Shown here: one piece after another, positions 31,943-44,135 of the stretch
How positions within the stretch are numbered: the first letter of the stretch is position 1
How the letters are laid out: every line of letters starts with the position of its first letter
NCBI GenBank assembly: GCA_012932295.1
Contig: JAAONU010000018.1
Location: forward strand, 7,126,828-7,190,827
Length of the DNA: 64,000 nt
From: Cyclina sinensis
Lineage: Eukaryota; Mollusca; Bivalvia; Venerida; Veneridae
Direction of reading: 5' to 3'
Notes under the pieces: generated by a model
Database searches by the model: none
Seen by the model: the letters and a program-made list of their open reading frames with translations, nothing else
Told to the model about the DNA's origin: nothing
Made by a program: the position numbers and the translations under genes

Positions 31943-34360
31943 TATATATTGTACGGAATGGAAACTAACCGTCAATATCCAAAAAAACTAAAATTTTAGT
32001 ATTTAGAAATGGTGGTCCATTGTCAAGGAACGAAAAATGGTTTTACAACAATCAAGAATTAGAAACTGTTAATTGTTTTTGTTACGTAGGTATGTTTTTA
32101 GTAGCTAAATGTCCTTTTATAAAATGTCTGAAAATATGGCAGAAAAAGCAAAGCGTATTCTTATTACATTGTTATCATCTCTTCACCATTTACATTCTTT
32201 GCCGGGAAATGTTTCTTTTAATTATTTGATGCAAAAATAGCTCCAATCCTACCATATGGCTCTGAGATATGGGGCTCGATTATATGTATTGTATAGAAAA
32301 AGTACATTTATATGCGTGTAAAAGATATATGTCAGCACTGCTGCAAGCTTGCAGTGCCGCAGTGCTTGGGAACTGTGCTCGTTTCCCTTTGCATATTATT
32401 TCTTCGAAACGATGTATTAAATACTGGCAATAAAATTTTGTCGATGCCTTTTAATAGATATGTTAAAAAGTGCTATTAAATGTTTTTACATTATGATAGT
32501 TTAGGCTATTCAGGTTGGGTTACATCAGTGAAAAGAAATTTATATCGAAACGGATTTGGATTTATTTGGGAAGCACAATTAGTTGAAAATCAGGTATTGT
32601 TTCTACACCAATATCTACAAAGATTAAAAGATCAATATATGCAACAATGGTCTGAGGAATGTAAACAAAACTTAAAGCTTTCATCATGTTGATTGTTGAA
32701 AACAAATTTTAAGTTTGAAAAGTATCTTGAAATAATTGATATTTAAAAAAAATAGGTTCTAGTTTTCTTAATTTAGAACGTCATCGCATTCGTTATTAAT
32801 AGAAAAAGGCAGACACATTGGTTTAGACAGAGAACAAAGAACTTGTTTCTATTGTAATGACCAAATTGAAAATGAATACCAATTTACCCTAGTATGTTCT
32901 TTTCATAAATTATTACTTGAACGCTATGTTGATAAGAAACATTACATAAATTCAAATCTACATGAATTTAATATACGTAAGTCTTCACAAAATGACCAAA
33001 CTATTAAAGATCTGGCTTCATTTATTTACCATGGCTTTGTTGTCCGTTCAACTGTTTTATAGTTCATTATCCCCTCATGTGCGTGAATAAGAATCAAAGT
33101 ATGTCATGTGTTGTTATGTAATGTAGATTATCACAGCTACAATAGACATACTCCCCAGACCTGATCAAACACAGCAGAAAAAATAAACATATGCACAGAA
33201 CAGCTTCTGTTTCTTTTTTCTTTGAATTTTTATGAGAGAATATTAACTGAAAACATAATCTGAGCAGCTATAGTATTTTTTAAAGCCTGCCTGATTATCA
33301 TGAAGAAGGTTTTTCGATTCTAACTGCAATGTTATCATAAAATGTAATACGGAGATAAATAATTTCCCTCGTATACTTAGAATTTTAATAGGACGAATCG
33401 CCTTGAATCGCCTTTATTTTTATACATTGGTATAATATATCCTTCTAACCAGGAGTTAGGGATAAAACCAGAATTTAAAACCACATTGAAAAGTTTAGTG
33501 TAAATGAGCAATAAAAGGTCCTGGGTATATTTTATACACAATATTTAGAATTTCATCCAAAGGGCTAGCTGTCTTTCCATTATTCAAATTTTTTTTATAC
33601 ATTTTAAAATGTCGTCCTCGCCTATTTCTTTATTTAAAATGTAGTTCGCGTTAGGATTGTTTACATAGTCGCTCGGGTCGAATTCATTTTTATCAGTGTC
33701 CGAATTATTTAATTTCATGAAATAATATTTTACGAAAGAGTTGTGACTCATGCGCTTTTGATTTATGTTTATGGCTATTCAAATATACCCAATATTGTTT
33801 TGGGTTCTCAGTGCTCATTTTCTTAGTGTTTGAGCTTTTTTGTTTAATTATCATTTATGTAGTAATTCATAGTTCTTTATATTGTTTGCTTGCATTTTGG
33901 AATCTTTTTTTATTAACATTATTCCAACTGTTTTGATCATTTGTTTTTGCGTCTATATAAGTTTTTCGATTTTTGTGGAATTTGATCCAAAATTTTCTGT
34001 GGTTGTTGAATCACGCCTTCTACTGTACTCACTGATTGTGGATACATGCGCAATGGAATACTTTTAGATTCTGTTTTATCCAAATCAATGTTTAATTTAA
34101 ATTTCTCGGCGTTCTGAGGCTGCCAGGTGGTTTATTATGAATATTTCTAGTATCAAACTGTGCGTTTCTGGAAGTATTTAACAACTTAAATGAAAACTTT
34201 ATAGTATTATGTCCATCTGAGAATATGCTATCCCTTTCTAGTATTTCGAAGGAATTTAATTATTGAAACATTTCAGCTGTGACGATAACGTAATCAATTA
34301 AGGATTTATCTCTGAAAGTTAATTTACCAACGTTAATGTCAACGTCAAATCGACCGTTCA

Positions 34361-34600
34361 TTATAAATAAGTTATTATTTCAATGAAGCGCATACCATGT
34401 GCATAAGTTTCCTCTTGAGAATACTTAACTAGTGGAATATTTAAGTTTTCTAGCAATGTGAATTTATCAAAGTAAGCTTGAGATTCCTGATCCATATCAA
34501 ACATATCATTTAAAAAAGCGTCTGACGGTATGAAGTCAGGGAGCTGGGACGTTCTGGCATTGACATCGCCTGCAGGGCATACATATTTATAGTTATGCAC
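34361..34600 (-). pseudogene. LINE endonuclease fragment
   Basis: The fragment reads GDVNARTSQLPDFIPSD. GDxNAR is the conserved catalytic D-x-N box of APE-type endonucleases; usually Phe precedes Asn and here it is Val. The frame continues FLNDMFDMDQESQAYFDKF. It is part of the LINE at 33150-35770. Confidence 0.75.
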
Positions 34601-34952
34601 ATTAAAGAAATTTCATTTTCAAATTTCCCTTACGCCATCTTTATTAAGAAATCTTGAATTTTTCGGTGGCAAATAAATATCACCTAATACAACGTTTCCA
34701 TCATAGCCCAACAATTGTTTGTTTATTTGAAGCCAGAAAATATTTTCGGATTAACTATCTATCGTTTGGACATAATTTGATATAACGTATATATATACCT
34801 ATTCCTCTTATATTCTTATATAAAAAATTTCCGACCTGTGTTTCAAAAAAGGTATACCCTTCGATTTCAACTATGTCCGTAATGCCTTATTTGGTTTCTA
34901 AAATTGAAATGGTATCATAAATTTTAAGAATGTCTAGAAATTCTGGATAATG

Positions 34953-35450
34953 TTATCTTCGTTTAAGACCACTGACATTCAAACTTAAAAATTTCAAGTC
35001 ACCAGAGCTGTCACTGTTCTCCCCGTGATCCTTGACACTTCTGTTAAGACTAATGTTATCCTTGCCATTTGCCCTTCCATTTACACTTGGCAAATGCTGA
35101 GAATCAAGTGTTTGGTTTGGTCCATTTGATGAAGGATTACTTATAGATTCCGTTTTATCCAAATCAATGTTTAAGGCGTATAAAGTTACTTGGTTCTGAA
35201 TCACGTGGTGCTGTTTGAATACGTGGCACATTTGAAGTCGGATAGCGCCGTGGAGCATGGTGGGCAGCACGCATATAACGACGCTCACGTGATTGTGGCG
35301 GCGATCTAGATTTACTACTGGATTGTCTATCGTTGCTCTAGGGTGTAGGGAATTTAGCACGGTATGATTGTTGGCTACTAGCATCTTGATCAATTGACTT
35401 GTAGTCAGTAATTGTCTGCTTTTGCACGTTATTCTCGAGCTTTTGTTCAA
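34953..35450 (-). pseudogene. LINE ORF1/ORF2 N-terminal region fragment
   Basis: 165 codons with no domain I can name until the last 16 residues, which match the start of the endonuclease domain. A Ser/Asn-rich stretch with SNPSSNGPNQ and SVNGRANGKDN precedes it. The homologous region in the first LINE lies at 16240-15970. Confidence 0.6.
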
Positions 35451-35770
35451 TTTGACCGACTTTCGTGGATAAATTCAGATGGGTATCGAGTTTCATTTCA
35501 GTTGAGTGCATGTGTTATTTACTTTCTTGATTACCGGTGAATATTACCAAGAGGTGTTCAATCCACACTGAGAGCTACTCCGACTGTCAATATTGAAAAC
35601 CTCAGCTGAACTGTCATGGCCATCGACCTCGACGTGGCGAGACTCGAGAACTTCATATTGGTTTCCATCAACTAACGTTTCTATGGGCGGCAAGGGATTT
35701 ACCTAGCCACTAGGGGGTACATATTGTTCATATTTCTGTCCATTTGTATTATTGTACGATGCCATTGCAC

Positions 35771-37312
35771 GAGAAATTTAATGTTTTACCACGATGTTCA
35801 ATTGCAACTTTTTCACAAATCAGAACTGGTAGAGAGGTTGTTGTTCTAGGGAGGTTCAATCAATCGTAAATGTTTGACTTGTCGTTTTGAAGTTAAAATG
35901 TTCTGTTACCCAAAGAATGACTGGACTCACTCTGCTTTTATTCAAAATTCCAAGATTTGAACACATTAAAATGCCTCACCAAATATGCATTTTGTTCATT
36001 GTATATTTTGAATTAGAATTTTCAATATTCTTTTTCCTGTTATAACTGTATCCACTTATTTCAATGATCTGCAAAGGCTTACATTTTAATGTTTGGCAAT
36101 CTCTGCAAACGACAATTTCGGCGAATCAACATTCTTGCACACCCGTAATTTCAAATACCTTCACAGAAAGCTAAACAGCCTCATTAGTTCACAACGTCAT
36201 TGCATGTTTGTTTAATAAATTGGTAAATTACCCCAATTCTCACATTGTCTGCAACTTCTTTATCGTTTTTTTTTAATTATAGAAATGGCCATCAGATACT
36301 ATCACGCGTTTTGTTCACAAGTTGTTGTTTGCCATTATAATTATACATGTATTGGTTTAAGTACCAGTCGGAACCGTATGAATTTACCTAATTTGAAACT
36401 TTATACATGCGCACATATGTTGAATATTTTTTCTTGGAAATCCTGTCTGAGGATAAATTACTGGTGTCGTTCATGGGAGGTTTTCAGATGTCGTTTGGTA
36501 AGAATTATAATGCCGTTGCTTGTTGTTTAGAAGTGTCTCTCGTTAGAGGTGAAAATGCATAGAAATAGAAAATTGAATCCTTAAAAGACGTACAACAAAT
36601 TGGTTTAAATGAAACAAAAATGCTCAACAAAGAAAACAATTAGTGTAATGGTTTGACAGTCAATGTAGAGGGCCATCATCCATCGAAGAGCCAGTACTTA
36701 ATAAATACTAATGAAGGAAATTGGCGACTTTCACAAGTCAAGGGTAATTATCGGTAGCGGAGCCCAAACTCATGATCTTCCATCAGTGAGTGATGGAATT
36801 ATCTATTTCAGCGACTGTAATCACCCAGTCACAAATTGTAATACTGTCATTTAGGAAGTTTGAACGAAAACACGAATATTGATTCCATAGATGTTGAGAT
36901 TGACCTGCATTTTTAAATAAGTATTTCTTTCATACAAGTTGCAAAAATAGCACAAACATACATTAAACTGTTTAGAGGACCTTTACCAAGATTGTTCAAG
37001 CTTAATTCTTTCCCTTATTTTAGCCCAACCCTTCTGTTTTTCCTATTGTTGTTTTGTTTTATTTGTTTGTTGTTTCTTTGTGTTCGTGATTTTTTAGATA
37101 AAGATTCTTTAAAGAAATTCCTTACAAATTGTAACACTCACCATGCCAGTAGTTCTGGTAGAAACCAAAAATAACCCGCATAGAATTCTAAAGAATCAGC
37201 TTGACATTAACGGGATGGATGAAATAGATTTTTAATGACATAGCATGCATATTCAATCAGATGAGTGAGCCAGGGCAATTTTGGAGTTCTTGTTTTTGTT
37301 TTTTAAAACATA
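35771..37312. other. LINE edge and unit C upstream region
   Basis: Bases 35771-35870 are probably LINE 5' end. I see nothing recognisable in 35871-36550. From about 36560 the sequence aligns with unit D (57570 onward) and with 4500 onward in A, including the tRNA-like relic at 36752-36835. No gene is supported; the short frames at 36285-36530 and 36992-37174 are not conserved. Confidence 0.55.
36752..36835 (-). repeat. tRNA-like relic, unit C
   Basis: Homologous to the relics in A, B and D but more worn: the B-box-like word is AGTTTGGGCTC and the A-box region is changed. Confidence 0.4.
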
Positions 37313-38926
37313 CGAGGGCGAATCAAACAGTTCGTGGAATTCAGTCAAAAAATTAAAACACATTGTTGCAGCTTCATTATTTTATGATATGACAATAAAG
37401 AATATACAATGAACAAGCTAGCCAAATATTAACAATATACAATAAAAACTGTTGACATAGCAACAAATATAAAAATCCCGGTAAACGGTACGTCATTTAG
37501 TAACAGATCGTAACTTCATTTTACTGACGTCCAGTATCTAAAATCACGTCTCTGTGAAAACATCCTCACAACTTCTCAAAGTACACTCCATTTGCAGCGA
37601 TACATTTCCGATGTCGGTCTAACCAACGGCTGTACATGTTCCTATACCATGCATCGTCGTAGTTGCTGATAATACGGTTCACGACCGTCCGAAGTTCTGA
37701 TAAATCGCCGAATCTGTATCCGCAACTGCATCTTCACCTGTGAAATAAAAAACATTATAAATTTATTTATTTATTTACTTTTAGATATGTTGTTTAATTT
37801 TACTAAAATGAATGGTAAATGTATTAAATGTATGCATTTACATATCTGTAAAATAACATAAACGACAGTAAAATACCTTAGAGTAATACTCTGAATTGAC
37901 AGTAGAATGTGGCGGAACGGCGTGGCAAAACAGGATCCCTTTTCTGTCGCAAAACATGATGAACATGAATTTCCCCCCGCTTTTGTTGGATCGTGCCTTG
38001 GTAGGTGTAGAGCCTTTCTCTGTCCACTGCGAACTCTGTGTTTGGTTTCCGGCTCATAGAGCCACAACCACGTTTCGTCGCATGTGATGACTCGATTCAA
38101 GAATGCGTCCCCCTCGCATTTCACTCTCCGCAGGAACATCTTAGAAAGTACAACCCGCTTTTGCATCTCTGCTTCTTTCAAAACTCGGGGAACCCACCTT
38201 GAACATAGTCTCTCCATACTGCATAGCTTTTCATGTAAAATTGAATGTACAGTTCCGTGCGAAACTCCAACATGGTCCGAAATGTCTTGAATGGAGCGGC
38301 GGCAATCATCTTCAATAAAACGCCTCACTGACGTTACCACCGTCGACGTGATTAAGGACAATCTTCCACTCCGCGTGTCATCTTCTGTGCTCTCGCGGCC
38401 ACTCTTAAACAGTTTATGCCATTTTTAAACCGCAGATTTCTTCATAGGAGGTGTTGTTTCTGCTTTTCTCAATTCCTCAATGGTTTCGGCTGCTGAATAT
38501 CTGCGTAAGACATAACACATAATTGCTGCTCTTGTTTCGGTGTACGGCGGTATCCCCATCATGCCTCTGATGCTAAGAGAAACGTTTTTGTTTTCGCTAC
38601 CGTGTGAAACGTAAGTATCGGAAATGAGGTCAATAAGAAATGACGTCGCTTGAACGAACGTCAAAATTTCGCGGAATTTGAACCACTACTAATGGGCATT
38701 TTAAAATTTCTTTTTACAGGTTTACTGATTTTATTTCCCGTGCTCCGGGGTATTGAAACTCTCGTCATGTAAAATTTTATAAAATGGTTATTTTTTTAAT
38801 ATTTTGCTGAAATTATCAAAACCAATTCAAAATGTATTAATATATAAGCATCTGAAGTTTCGTGAAGATCGGATGTCAAATAAAGAAGTTATAAGAAAAT
38901 TCCACGAACTTTTTGATTCGCCCTCG
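37313..38926 (-). mobile_element. Mariner-like element, 1614 bp, decayed
   Basis: The left end CGAGGGCGAATCAAACAGTT and the right end, in reverse complement CGAGGGCGAATCAAAAAGTT, form inverted repeats of about 28-30 bp. Each side has TA (37311-37312 and 38927-38928). The element interrupts upstream DNA of unit C, whose sequence continues on both sides (TTCTTGTTTT.. and ..TACATGCTTTCACGTTGTT). The encoded transposase is on the minus strand. Confidence 0.88.
37566..38562 (-). pseudogene. Mariner-type transposase remnant
   Basis: Begins MMGIPPYTETRAAIMCYVLRR, followed by a helix-turn-helix-like part that has an in-frame TAA near 38428. It then continues KWHKLFKSGRESTEDD, FIEDDCRRSIQDISDHVGVS, RWVPRVL and VITCDETWLWLYEPETKH with the first catalytic Asp. 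A frameshift near 38020 follows, then KSGGKFMFIMFCDRKGILF and TVNSEYYSK. Next is an AT-rich piece of about 135 bp that looks like an intron or insertion, and then YRNMYSRWLDRHRKCIAANG near the C-terminus. The expected second and third catalytic segments (HDNAPAH-like and YSPDLAP-like) are not seen, so the core has an internal loss. Not functional. Confidence 0.8.
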
Positions 38927-39570
38927 TATATTGTCGATACATGCTTTCACGTTGTTAAAAGCCGTTGCCTATTTTTTTCAGATTTAAGTAGACGTAAATG
39001 GAACTAGCTACGATGATGGTTAACCACTTTCTCACAGATTCAAGTATAGATGCACTATGTCTTGTGCCGTCTGAATTCACCTTCACTGCTTATTTACTGT
39101 AAAGCGAATGCAGGGTCGCTACTAAAATTTCATTGGTGGACAAAACAATCGAAACTATATTGGTTAGTTGCCACGAAAAGGAAAGAATTCTCGGAAGGGG
39201 ACACTTAGGCTTTCTAACTCTGAACCTAAATGTAATCTAATCATTTTAAGCATTTTTCAGTTGTATTACATTTTGCACATTTTATACTTTCGGAAGAAAA
39301 GAAACGATTGTAAATTATCGACGGTCGAAGAAGTCAACATTATGTTTTCTGTCTTTGGCCATGTAAAAACGTTTTCTGCGCGCGCGTTCTTCGCGCCAAA
39401 TTTCATTAAAACACGTGACCAAACAGGTGCTGCACTTGTACTCAAATTGCCAGTGTATACTCTAATTTCATGTGTATTTGTACCACGGTGGCATTATTTT
39501 TTAAGATACTCCTTGTTACATTTCAGGAAAAATGAGCTTTACAAGAAAAACAGACTTCTTACAGTCCTAT
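38927..39570 (+). other. Unit C upstream region with a truncated first gene start
   Basis: Aligns with unit D up to the gene start. It contains the conserved upstream block at 39376-39441, then a splice acceptor and a start resembling copy D (ATG near 39532, giving SFTRKTDFL after Met). After about 12 codons the homology ends abruptly near 39568. A second, copy-B-like start follows at 40265. The open frame 39168-39572 crosses this region but is not conserved as protein. Confidence 0.65.
39376..39441 (+). promoter_or_regulatory. Conserved upstream block, copy C
   Basis: CTGCGCGCGCGTTCTTCGCG, then CCAAATTTCATTAAAACACG and TGACCAAACAGGTGCTGCA. The CACGTG E-box is intact; the E2F-like core has one change (TTCGCGCC). 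Confidence 0.45.
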
Positions 39571-40209
39571 GACGTAATATATAAAACATATCTTTGAGAA
39601 CATCACTGAGGTGACTAGGTAACTAGGTAAAAATTCCTAGGTAAAAATTCCTTGATATCTTCTCATATTTGGTGTTGCTAGCACTCTTTGAATAGTAATT
39701 TACGTTAAGTTTTAATGTAAATTATAGATCATCGTATCTCTTTACTGATATTGTTTCTTTGTGCTTCGTGTTGAAATCTTTTATTTTTTAGGTAATCCTA
39801 CTTCCATTTCACCATGTTTATTAGTGACGTCAGCAAATTCAATTTTGTGTCTTGATTTTTCATTAGCTTTTGAAACACATCTCCAGATAATTAACTAATA
39901 AAAACATTCATAACCAAAACTATTCGGGATGTTTCGAAAATCGATCAGTGCAGCAAGAAACAAACATCAAAGGTTATGGGAAGAAAACGCTCTGATATAT
40001 GTGACAAAACAATCTTTGTCAGTGCATTCAATTGTTCATTAAGTTGATACATTGTTTTGATGTTGATTTTTAACGTGCTTACTCTTTTTTAACAAAAACA
40101 AATGCAAACATTTGGGAAAAAAGTCACCTCTGTGAAGTGCTTGATACAAAAGTAAAAAGTTTGATTTTTTTGTCGTTTATATGGGTTGAATGCTCAGTGA
40201 TAAAGTCAC
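39571..40209. other. Intervening sequence between two gene starts of copy C
   Basis: About 640 bp without homology to the other units and with no recognisable gene. It separates the D-like truncated start from the B-like start of copy C. Confidence 0.6.
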
Positions 40210-40264
40210 CTTTGGCTTTAGGCATTTCTTTTTTAAGATAATTCTTGTTCCATTGCAGGAAAAA

Positions 40265-43200
40265 ATGGAACTAGAAATGGACTTCTTTCAGGAACTTGAG
40301 GACCATGGATATACACAAAATATCAGGACACGATACAGAGACCATGCTCACTGAAAGTGGGTTCAGATTACAGGTTTTAGGCAAGCATGGTCAAGCTCAT
40401 AAATTTGGAAGTTTTGTGTAGGCAACCCAACTTCCTGGGCGTGACTCTGACATGGATATGATGACTGTTTACCAAACATTGTTGAAATAGATGAACGCAC
40501 ACCTTGCAATTATGTTAAGGATAAATCGGAGAATGAGCGCATTATTACGGTTGAAATGGTCTCGGATGAATGGACTAGACCTAGACTTACTCAAATTTTG
40601 CCTTGAAATCGGTTTTCTTCAGAAAGTATCCAGTGTTATAATATGAGAATTGCACTGAACTTCCACTATATGAGCATTATTTCAATAGTGCCTTTCGACT
40701 TGATCTGTCAGGTCCTACCGTTACGTTAATCTTTGGCAAATCAAGACACCTTGATTTTAAACTAGCTTTTTATGTAGAAATTGGCCATTGTGTGCACAAT
40801 TTTGACTTTGTAGACAGAAAACTCTCATGTGGTTAGGTGAAAATAAAATGCGAGAATTAGCAAATATTCAGTGTTTCTTGGTACCGAAAGGACATCACGA
40901 AAGCAACCTGATATGGCGGATTTCGTTTTCTCTCCAGGAACGAGAGCTATTCTAGAAACTAACAGATGTATTTTGACTTTTAAAATCTAAAATTGAGGTT
41001 GTCGCCAGATTTATGGACGGCGCCATTGTTGCAAAAAAACATGGCGAGAGAAAACGAAACATACGATTTGTGACGTAATTGTGGCCCATTGGAGAATGGC
41101 GGAAGTGTACACATCGTGATTCGTAGATTTCATCTAAACGAATTGTAGTCAAATTAACGCTGTTTGTCAATGGTTTTGATGTAATATATTTACGTGACTT
41201 ATACTTAAAAGTCTGAATATAATTAAATCATACAACTTTTTTCAGTATTTTTACCTGATTAGATCTTTCAGGTTTACAATTGATTTACAAACATTAAAAC
41301 AAAAAAAAATCAAAGTCGTGATGAATAACCTAGTGTTCCGGCGAAAACAAAATCAGTGTAAGTGACTGTTATTACATTCACTGCATTCTTTACTGTTAAT
41401 CCTAGTTCATACATTTTTCACTCAAGGAAAAAAACAGTCCTTACTTCTTTCAGTTTGACGTTTGCACATAAATATTTCAAATAAAATTAGAAGTTCAGAG
41501 CTGAACTCCAGAATAATGATATTTAATTCCTTATAAAATTTCCAAGAGTAATAGTTATTTGTCCTTATCAGAGCTGCAAATGCTAACAGGACGGCAATTA
41601 TAACTATGCAATTATCGAAATGTGATTGCATAAAAACCGGTGACATATCTGTGTTTGGATAAGCCACTTTTAATAGTCGTTTGATCTTCGAAGAAACAGC
41701 CTAAATGGTCACGCAACAAATGACAAGATGGTGCGTTCCTTTGGTCGGCCGATGATGAAAAAATCTTAACTTAAGCATTTCTAAATTAATATTCTTTCAA
41801 TGTTCGTGAAATTTTCAAAACTTAACAATAAATGCACAGACTGTAATAGGGTTTCGGCTGAATTTGTGAGTTTTGTTTCCACTTAATGAAACACATTAAA
41901 GAAACACGTTTCCGTTGAGAACGGAAGAACAAAGGCAGGGCCTTTACGTGCTATCATTGTAAAACTGCATTTTTTTACACTGTAGAGAATAATCCGAATA
42001 TATGGTTCCGAGAAAATCTGATTGAATGCACCTTTGCTTGTTTTCAGCTTTTTTTAATATCGGTCATCAGCAAGCATTCTCCTGTTTATTTTTTCCCCGA
42101 GGTGAACTTTTTTTCAAAATTTAGTTCTTCTGATTTAGAGTACATCAGAGATACTTTGGAAGGCTTGCTATCATATCCGGTATTATCCCCATACAAAAGG
42201 TATGAAGCTAATGCTTGGCCTACATCAGCAGGACCAAGAAATACCATTTTCTGCGATGCAACGTGTCGAAAAATTTTATTATCATAGTTATCACAGTTAA
42301 TAGACAGTCTGGAACATACCCACAGAGAGATTGGATTTCTCCATTTTAATGTAATTAGGGGTTCAGGGAAATTCGAAGGGACGCTGTTAATACTCTAAAA
42401 TCTTTAAAAAAACACAGTTGTAATACTATTTTACGAACTTTCATATGACGTTTGGAATTAACTTCACCTGAAAACATTTATGATAATTTGTCAAATTATA
42501 AACAGAAATAAAAGTGTTTGAACGTTTATTCGAGTGTTTTGTGTTGTATGGTTGCCTTCAGAACCCCGGTCCACGCCGCTTCATTACACATTGGTGTCAT
42601 TTTTTGGCACTCTTTGAACTATTCTATAGATGACGCAATATGATATTCTGTACGAATTTTCATGTAAAAAGTCGAAAATTGCGAAATGATTTAAACATTA
42701 ATTTTCCCGTGTATCCATACGCATCATATCGTTGTAAAATCAGTGCGTGCTATGTGGACTCGAAACATTTTGGAAGAAATGTCACGTGTAAACACACAGT
42801 CACTGCTGTTTGGATGCTTGTATGTCTATGAGTCAAACATTACTGAGTACAGACAGTCATATTTTTAGTATGAATACGGTTTACAGAATGCATTTTGAAT
42901 CTTTGCCAACAGTGAAGCTTATTCAGGATCATATGTTTCATTGTGTGACATTTCTTTCAACAGAGACAGAAATACTTCCTTAACCACTACGGTTTGAAAT
43001 CTTTAGATCCGTAGGTGTGCCTCATCATGCGGAAGATAAACGTTTAGTGCATATATGATGGTTTCTTTGTTCAGTTAGGCAAACAGAATCCTATATGCAT
43101 TTTCTGCAATATTTCACTGAGGCGTCGAGGATGGGTGTTTCCAAAAGTCTGCTGAGGAAACTACAGCGAGTGCGTGGCAGCATTACCACACAGAAATAAA

Positions 43201-43427
43201 AAAAGATGTATCTGGGTGGCTTGCAGAAAGAGGTGGACAATACAGGGAAACAGTCAGTATGTTTCTATCATCATGGCAATACCTGAAAACTATACAAGTA
43301 AACTTTCCGCTGTTTTCTATAAACAAAAACAGATTGTATTTACACAACGCAGCAAAATGGCTAATAGTGTTGATGCTTCATCGAAGGGGATATCAAGATC
43401 ACATCGTATAAATGTCTGTATTTTTAA
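40265..43427 (+). pseudogene. Mab-21/cGAS-like gene, copy C (heavily decayed, mosaic)
   Basis: The first ~190 bases after the start are almost identical to copy B, apart from a small deletion after GACCATGCTCA and a scrambled TTTGTGTAGG. From about 40490 the text is copy D-like and strongly worn, with many stops, frameshifts and deletions. Two insertions interrupt it: about 40970-41882 (A reads through from ACTGATGTA to ATGAAATACATTAAAG) and about 42346-42589. Parts of the H2TH-like domain (FSKFSSSDLEYIRDTLE, 42102 onward) and the helical C-terminus (WLAERGG-like text near 43220) can still be read. The acidic pair region is GTGACTCTGACATGGATATG, so the SDMDM codons survive. No protein is expected. 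Confidence 0.85.
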
Positions 43428-44135
43428 TCAAGAACAAATGAAAAGATTATGGAAACATTTACAACTACAAAGTATCTAGGTTTAGCAACAGTTTGTTTAG
43501 TAATATTTTAGTTCTGTAACTAGGATTATATAAAGACAGTAATAAATAAAGCTGTTTAAGCGTCCAGGAAATGCAAAGACCCTTGCTGTAAAAAAAATGT
43601 CATAAAATGAAAAGGTTTAATGAAATTCATACAATACTCATAATGCATTATTTTTACTGATTAGAATTTTCACCAAGATTTAGGCTTGGAATCATAATAT
43701 TTGGAATCAAATGACATCTTTTCTAAATCCATTTTCGACATTTTTAACAAAACGTGACAGAAATAATCATGATATTGCCCTTTCCATGCTCAAAACGTTC
43801 AGCTCCATTGCACATAAGGGCTACAAAAGCTCAAAAATAGAAAAAAAAATCAAATAATATCTTTTCCTAAACTGCAAAGTCAGTTTCAACCAAATTTTGC
43901 AAAAATGTTTCTTACAAAGCCCTTCATTAAATTGATCAAATGGTTTCGCTCAATTGGACAAAATAGCCACCAGAGCTTAAAATATAACTTCCTCAATATT
44001 TGACTTCAAATAACATCTCCACACAAACCAATAGGCCATTTTAAACTCAACTTGACAAAAATGTTACTTACATTGCCTTTCTTTCTAAAATTACTCTAAC
44101 AGTACCGCTCCATTGCACAAAAGGGATGCAAGTAT
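43428..44135. other. 3' flank of copy C
   Basis: Shared unit DNA, closest to the flank of copy D, with AATAAATAAA near 43545. The match ends at about 44135 after GGGATGCAAGTATTAAC. Confidence 0.65.

Larger units (their letters stand above)
29203..33130 (+). mobile_element. 5'-truncated APE-type LINE, plus strand, split by a Tc1 element
   Basis: Starts within the linker before RT (RQAKQEKNRKLRKFRASKN-like text near 29270-29350). Continues through RT and, after the Tc1 insertion at 30436-31942, through the C-terminal region (FRNGGPLSRNEKWFYN near 32010), a VHLYACKRYMSAL-like block near 32300, and a cysteine/histidine segment TCFYCNDQIENEYQF near 32845. The YVDD catalytic box is readable near 30365-30376. 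Frames are broken in several places. The 3' end is about 33060-33130. The LINE is a distinct but related sequence to the two minus-strand copies. Confidence 0.8.
33150..35770 (-). mobile_element. APE-type LINE 5' part, minus strand (ORF1, endonuclease, RT start)
   Basis: On the minus strand, ORF1 appears to start with ATG at about 35764 (MASYNNTNGQKYEQYVPPSG, then a stop). A long open piece at 35450-34953 ends in DLKFLSLNVSGLKRR, the typical beginning of an APE endonuclease. The endonuclease continues with AGDVNARTSQLPDFIPSD at 34600-34361, and the RT start lies near 33390-33230. The copy stops where it meets the plus-strand LINE. It lacks the two insertions seen in 10590-16293 and thus serves as the empty-site reference. 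Confidence 0.8.

Noticed and set aside
36992..37174. Hydrophobic 60-codon frame in unit C
   Set aside because: Arises from a T-rich simple repeat that corresponds to poly-T in unit A and TTTG repeats in unit B.
39168..39572. 134-codon open frame in unit C
   Set aside because: It spans the conserved upstream block and the splice acceptor of the D-like start; not conserved as protein in other units.
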